Below the pieces are notes generated by a model. It ran no database searches. It was not told the origin of the DNA and saw only the letters and a program-made list of their open reading frames with translations. From contig NZ_CP165734.1 of the NCBI RefSeq assembly GCF_041200145.1, positions 248,001 through 312,000 of the forward strand: a stretch of 64,000 nucleotides of DNA, read 5' to 3'. This DNA comes from Bradyrhizobium sp. LLZ17 (GTDB lineage Bacteria; Pseudomonadota; Alphaproteobacteria; Rhizobiales; Xanthobacteraceae). The position numbers and the translations under genes are program-made. This document shows, piece after piece, positions 60,357 to 64,000 of this stretch (position 1 is the first letter of the stretch; each line of letters opens with the position of its first letter).

Positions 60357-61373
60357 TCACAGCCACCCGACGCGGCGGAAGCGCCAGTACAATCCTATGC
60401 AGGTCAGCGCCATCAATCCCATCACGATGAAGTAGCCGTATTCGAGCTGCAGCTCCGGGATGTACTTGAAGTTCATCCCGTAGATGCCGGCGACGGCGGT
60501 CGGGACTGCGAGGATCGCGAGCCACGAAGCGAGCTTTTTCGAGACCGCGGTCTCCTGCGCCTGGCCGACGAGGAGGCTTGCCTCGAATGCGAAGGCCAGC
60601 ACCTCGCGCATGGAATCGATGCGCTCCTGGATGTTGCGGACGTGATCGGTGACGTCGCGGAACAGGGTCTGCATGGCCGGGCGGACCATTGACAGCTCGT
60701 CATGCTCCAGGCGCCGGCAGACCTCGACCAGCGGACCGATGGCGTTGCGCAGGCGCAAGAGATCGCGGCGCAGCATGTAGAGCCGTTCGATCTGCGCCTT
60801 GGTGATCGCATTCGAGAGCACGTAGTCCTCGATCTCCTCGATTTCCTCGTGAATGCTCTCGAGCACGGGGGAGTAGTTGTCGACGATGAAATCCAGGATG
60901 GCATAGAGGATGTAGTCCTCGCCGCGCGCGAGCGCGCGCGGGCAGCTCTCGCAGCGTTCACGCACCGCCGTGTAGGAGGTCGAGGCGCCGTGCCGGACCG
61001 TCACGAGATAGCCGTCGCCGATGAAGATGTGGGTCTCGCCGAACGCGATCCGCCCCTCGATCAGTTGCGCCGTGCGCGCCACGATGAACAGGGCCTCGCC
61101 ATATTGCTCGATCTTGGGCCGCTGATGGGCGTGGTTGGCGTCCTCGATGGCGAGTTCGTGCAGATCGAACTGCTTCTGCACCGCGCCGAGCAGCGCCATG
61201 TCGGGCTCATGCAGCCCGATCCAGACCACATGGCCGGGTTTCGCCCGCCAGCTCGAGGCCTCACTGATGGCGATATTGGCGACGCGCCGGCCGTCGACAT
61301 AGGCGCCGGCGGCGACGACACCCTCGGCGGATAGCGGTTCGGACTGGGGCGCGGGCAGCGTCGGGACGTTCAT
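60357..61373 (-). CDS. corA: CorA-type magnesium/cobalt transporter
   Basis: 338 residues from ATG 61371-61373 (a TTG six codons earlier is less likely). The cytosolic funnel carries DEAHAI-like [20 protein letters not shown]. Two C-terminal membrane helices follow, with the signature [11 protein letters not shown] after the first (GMN). It conducts Mg2+. It runs opposite to the purine genes, tail to tail with the coiled-coil gene. Confidence 0.95.
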   Translation of the reverse strand: MNVPTLPAPQSEPLSAEGVVAAGAYVDGRRVANIAISEASSWRAKPGHVVWIGLHEPDMALLGAVQKQFDLHELAIEDANHAHQRPKIEQYGEALFIVARTAQLIEGRIAFGETHIFIGDGYLVTVRHGASTSYTAVRERCESCPRALARGEDYILYAILDFIVDNYSPVLESIHEEIEEIEDYVLSNAITKAQIERLYMLRRDLLRLRNAIGPLVEVCRRLEHDELSMVRPAMQTLFRDVTDHVRNIQERIDSMREVLAFAFEASLLVGQAQETAVSKKLASWLAILAVPTAVAGIYGMNFKYIPELQLEYGYFIVMGLMALTCIGLYWRFRRVGWL

Positions 61374-61541
61374 GGCTTCAATCCCGGGCAAATCATTCGG
61401 CGAAAATGCCGTGGCTATGGCCTGTGCACAAAGCCGTCCGGCAAGGCTAGCACTGGTAAAATCTCCGTCAAATGGTTATGTCTGCTGGCGATTTGGCCCG
61501 CTGGCCAACCCGATTCCAGCCATCCCTTCGGAACCTCGATC

Positions 61542-62243
61542 ATGAAAGCCGCCATCCTCGTGTTTCCCGGAATCAATCGCGAGCGCGACATGGCGCGCGC
61601 GCTGAGGCTGATCTCGGGCAACGAGCCGGCGATGGTGTGGCACGCCGAGACGTCGTTGCCTGATGGCACCGACCTCGTGGTCGTGCCCGGTGGCTTCTCC
61701 TACGGTGACTACCTTCGCTGTGGCGCGATTGCGGCGCGCGCGCCGGTGATGGATGCGGTGCGCGACTATGCGGCCGAGGGCGGCCTCGTGCTCGGCGTCT
61801 GCAACGGTTTTCAGATCCTGTGCGAATCCGGCCTGCTGCCGGGCGTGCTGATGCGCAACGCGCAGCTGAAATTCGTCTGCCGCGACGTGCATCTGCGCGT
61901 CGAACGCTCCGACACGCCGTTCACCCGCGGCTACAATGCGGGGCAGGTGATCCGTGTGCCGGTCGCGCACGGCGAGGGCAATTACGAGGCGGATGAAGAG
62001 ACCATCAAGCGGCTCGAAGGCGAGGGGCGGGTGCTCTATCGCTACTGCTCGGCCGACGGCGTCGTCGACGAGAGCCACAACATCAACGGCGCGGCGCATT
62101 CCATCGCCGGTCTCGTCAACGACAAGGGCAACGTGCTCGGTATGATGCCGCATCCCGAAAATCACGTCGAAGACATCATGGGCTGCACCGACGGCCGCGG
62201 CCTGTTCGTCGGCCTGGTCCAGCACCTGAACAAGGCGGCGTGA
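61542..62243 (+). CDS. purQ: FGAM synthase subunit PurQ (glutaminase)
   Basis: 233 residues. Class I glutamine amidotransferase: [20 protein letters not shown], nucleophile Cys87 in [10 protein letters not shown], and catalytic His204 and Glu206 in PHPENHVED. It supplies ammonia for PurL. It starts on the plus strand 168 bases after divergent corA, so it has its own promoter. Confidence 0.96.
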   Translation: MKAAILVFPGINRERDMARALRLISGNEPAMVWHAETSLPDGTDLVVVPGGFSYGDYLRCGAIAARAPVMDAVRDYAAEGGLVLGVCNGFQILCESGLLPGVLMRNAQLKFVCRDVHLRVERSDTPFTRGYNAGQVIRVPVAHGEGNYEADEETIKRLEGEGRVLYRYCSADGVVDESHNINGAAHSIAGLVNDKGNVLGMMPHPENHVEDIMGCTDGRGLFVGLVQHLNKAA

Positions 62244-62273
62244 TTTCATTCGTGCTGAAGCGCGTCCTTGGTT

Positions 62274-63239
62274 CTAGCGCAGTTTCATCCGCTCCACCGG
62301 CACCGTCATCGCGGCGACGCCCGCCATGACCAGCAGCACTCCCAGCACGAGGTTCGCCGGCACGCTCTCGCCGAGCAGCAGCACAGATAGCCCCACGCCG
62401 ATCGGAATGCGCAAGTACCCTTGCGCGTTCGTCGTCAGCGTGCCGAGCCGTCCCAGGCACATGTAGAACAGCATCAGTCCTAGGGCACTGGAGACGATGC
62501 CCATGACCATGGTGGCGACGATCGCCGTCGCGCTCGGATGCAGCGTCCAGGGCTGGTCGATGATCAGCGAGGGCGGCAGCAGCACGAGGCCGCCGAACAG
62601 CAGCGAACCGGCCGCCACCACCATCGGATCGTAATCGGACAGCCGCAGGCCGAAGATGGTGGCGCAGGCAAACGAGATCGTCGCAAGCAGGATCGCGATC
62701 TCGGCCACGATCTCGCTACTGAGACCGCGCAGCGCATCGAGGCCGACGATGACGATTGTGCCGGCGAGGCCGAGGATCGCGCCCGCCAGCTTCAACAGCG
62801 TCGCCGGCTCGTGGCGGGTGATCAGCGACGTGATCAGGAAGGCAAAAATCGGCGTCGTCGAGGCCAGCACCACCGTGTTCGAGGCCGGCACATAGAGCTG
62901 CGACCAGGTGATGATCAGGAACGGAAAAGTCGAGTTGATCAGCTGCTGGACCGCGAACAACTTCCAGGCCTTGGCGTCGGTGGGAATCCTGACGCCACGC
63001 ATCCACAGGATCGCGAACAGGAAGGCGGCCGCGATCAGCGAGCGCACCGAGATGAAGGTGATCGGCGGGATCGTGTCCAGCGCGAGCTTGGCCAGTGGAT
63101 AGGTCGAGCTCCAGCAACACGCGAGCGCGAACAGCAGCGCGTAGTCACGCCAGTTGCGCGCGCCGATGGCGCTCACGGACGGTGACGGCGATGCTTCGGA
63201 TGCTGCCGTTCGCCCCACCCTCGATGTGCTCTGCGGCAC
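62274..63239 (-). CDS. EamA/DMT-type metabolite exporter
   Basis: 321 residues from GTG 63237-63239; GGGAGCAAGATCAAG upstream supports this. Ten membrane segments in two EamA repeats, with first-repeat FISVRSLIAAAFLFAILWMR and second-repeat MGIVSSALGLMLFYMCLGRL. It is a metabolite or amino-acid exporter of unknown substrate. The last residues overlap no gene; purQ ends 30 bases away. Confidence 0.9.
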   Translation of the reverse strand: MPQSTSRVGRTAASEASPSPSVSAIGARNWRDYALLFALACCWSSTYPLAKLALDTIPPITFISVRSLIAAAFLFAILWMRGVRIPTDAKAWKLFAVQQLINSTFPFLIITWSQLYVPASNTVVLASTTPIFAFLITSLITRHEPATLLKLAGAILGLAGTIVIVGLDALRGLSSEIVAEIAILLATISFACATIFGLRLSDYDPMVVAAGSLLFGGLVLLPPSLIIDQPWTLHPSATAIVATMVMGIVSSALGLMLFYMCLGRLGTLTTNAQGYLRIPIGVGLSVLLLGESVPANLVLGVLLVMAGVAAMTVPVERMKLR

Positions 63240-63313
63240 CTTGATCTTGCTCCCAGCGCGACAGCGCTCGGATCAAGTCTGGGCGAGGGGGCGTCAAAAG
63301 GGAAGGCGGCGAG

Positions 63314-63793
63314 CTATGCGTTTGCCTGAGGTTGTGCCTTCCGCTTCACCCGCTTGATCGTCCCGGAAAAGGTGAACAGTGGCCGCCCGCCGGACGTCAG
63401 CTTGCCGCGCAGGAAGATCAGCGAGCCGCCGGCGCGGGAGACCTCGCCGACGCATTCGATCAACTCGCCTTCGCGCGCCGCATCGAGGAAGTCGCAGGCA
63501 AAATTGGTGGTCACCGCTGGCCCGTCGAGTTCGTGGGTGGCGATCGCGAACAGGCAATAATCGGCGAATGCCATGAAGCATCCGCCATGAACGTTCCCGG
63601 AGCCGTTGAGGTGCTTTTTCTCGACCCGGAAGGCTGAGCGGACGCTGCCGTCCTGCTCGATCTTGTGCCAGAACGGGCCGATATGGCTCTCGAAACTGTC
63701 GCGAATCCAGGTCCGCCAGCCCGCAAATTCGCCCTCGGTGGCGATGTGGAGGTCGGGGCGGCGGGGCGGGGGCGCTTTGGTCAATTCGTGCAA
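63314..63793 (-). CDS. PaaI-like thioesterase
   Basis: 159 residues from TTG 63791-63793; a TGA upstream in frame limits the start to here. Hotdog fold: NGSGNVHGGCFMAFADYCLF (residues about 63-82) with the conserved HGG/D pattern, then TTNFACDFLDAAREGELIEC. It hydrolyses acyl-CoA esters. It lies 74 bases downstream of the EamA gene on the same strand order (the EamA gene is further downstream). The rare start is the only uncertainty. Confidence 0.85.
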   Translation of the reverse strand: MHELTKAPPPRRPDLHIATEGEFAGWRTWIRDSFESHIGPFWHKIEQDGSVRSAFRVEKKHLNGSGNVHGGCFMAFADYCLFAIATHELDGPAVTTNFACDFLDAAREGELIECVGEVSRAGGSLIFLRGKLTSGGRPLFTFSGTIKRVKRKAQPQANA

Positions 63794-63976
63794 GGAAATG
63801 GGCCTTCAATTGCGGGTCTCTAGCCCTTAAATCCGATCTGTCCGCGCCGTGCAATTCCTGTTCCCGCGACCCCCGGCCGCAAAACGTGGGACAGCGGGAA
63901 AATGCGCCATAAAGGGCTTTTCCAAGTCCCCTGATGTTCTTAAGAACGGCCAACTGCTGCCGAAAGCCCCGAATCC

Positions 63977-64000
63977 ATGAAGAACGAACCCAAGATCACC
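63977..64000 (+). CDS. purL: Start of PurL (FGAM synthase), cut by the window edge
   Basis: ATG 63977 opens a frame MKNEPKIT that runs off the right edge. This is the N-terminus typical of rhizobial PurL, and its place after purQ fits. Only eight codons are visible, so the call rests on this octapeptide and on synteny. Confidence 0.7.

Overview
The window is a GC-rich alphaproteobacterial chromosome segment. It most likely comes from Bradyrhizobium or a close relative. Supporting this are a CckA cell-cycle kinase, a GAAC-N7-GAAC (alphaproteobacterial) SOS box upstream of recA, a DUF1476 ATPase-inhibitor (zeta) protein beside the purine cluster, several families of long palindromic intergenic repeats, and many small secreted or lipoprotein genes. 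No rRNA, tRNA, CRISPR array, insertion sequence or prophage was seen.

Layout. 1-4028: flagellar export and rod genes (fliO fragment on the minus strand; flgB-flgC-fliE-fliQ-fliR-flhB on the plus strand). 4181-10101: cckA, a Tim44-like protein, a glutathione S-transferase and small proteins. 10346-12002: class I fumarase (frameshifted). 12172-16583: a compact unit of membrane proteins (YciB-like, a second membrane protein, MAPEG), a carotenoid oxygenase and a TetR regulator; the same palindromic operator occurs as two pairs. 16853-22132: SET-domain protein, XRE regulator with divergent membrane genes, DsbA-like isomerase, FemAB-type acyltransferase and a YeeE/YedE pair. 22185-30400: mostly small secreted, lipo- and hypothetical proteins around a membrane quinoprotein dehydrogenase, plus an unlisted 56-residue peptide with a double-glycine-type leader. 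30605-46098: recA with SOS box, a decayed DUF1835-like gene, gcvT-gcvH-gcvP behind a tandem glycine riboswitch, alaS, a cyclic-nucleotide-gated K+ channel, icd and a membrane-anchored alpha/beta hydrolase. 46394-52154: TrmJ-like methyltransferase fused to a DUF559 nuclease-like domain, DoxX, and a TetR/OsmC/acyl-CoA dehydrogenase/rhodanese group. 52394-58303: a sigma-54 activator divergent from a cyanate-type ABC transporter and cyanase operon, with a good -24/-12 promoter and clustered palindromes between them. 58419-64000: DUF1476, purC-purS-(coiled-coil gene)-purQ-purL start, corA, an EamA transporter and a thioesterase.

Two points cut across the window. First, at least ten conserved genes, several of them housekeeping (fumarase, gcvP, purC, the ABC binding protein and others), carry single-base frameshifts, mostly in runs of 2-4 identical bases. 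Draft-assembly error is the simplest explanation, so I give each gene its restored span. A separate gene (32173-33156) has two Trp-to-stop changes and looks truly decayed. Second, regulatory architecture can be read directly in several places: the four-site TetR operator set, the sigma-54 cyanate unit, the glycine riboswitch and the SOS box.

Most plausible undescribed material: the TetR-operator regulon linking a carotenoid oxygenase to membrane proteins; the orphan double-glycine peptide at 30212 bracketed by TGGCC-type repeats with ~21-bp spacing; the TrmJ-DUF559 fusion; and a paralogous family of tiny secreted proteins sharing an IP-K-DPW-G-R signature.
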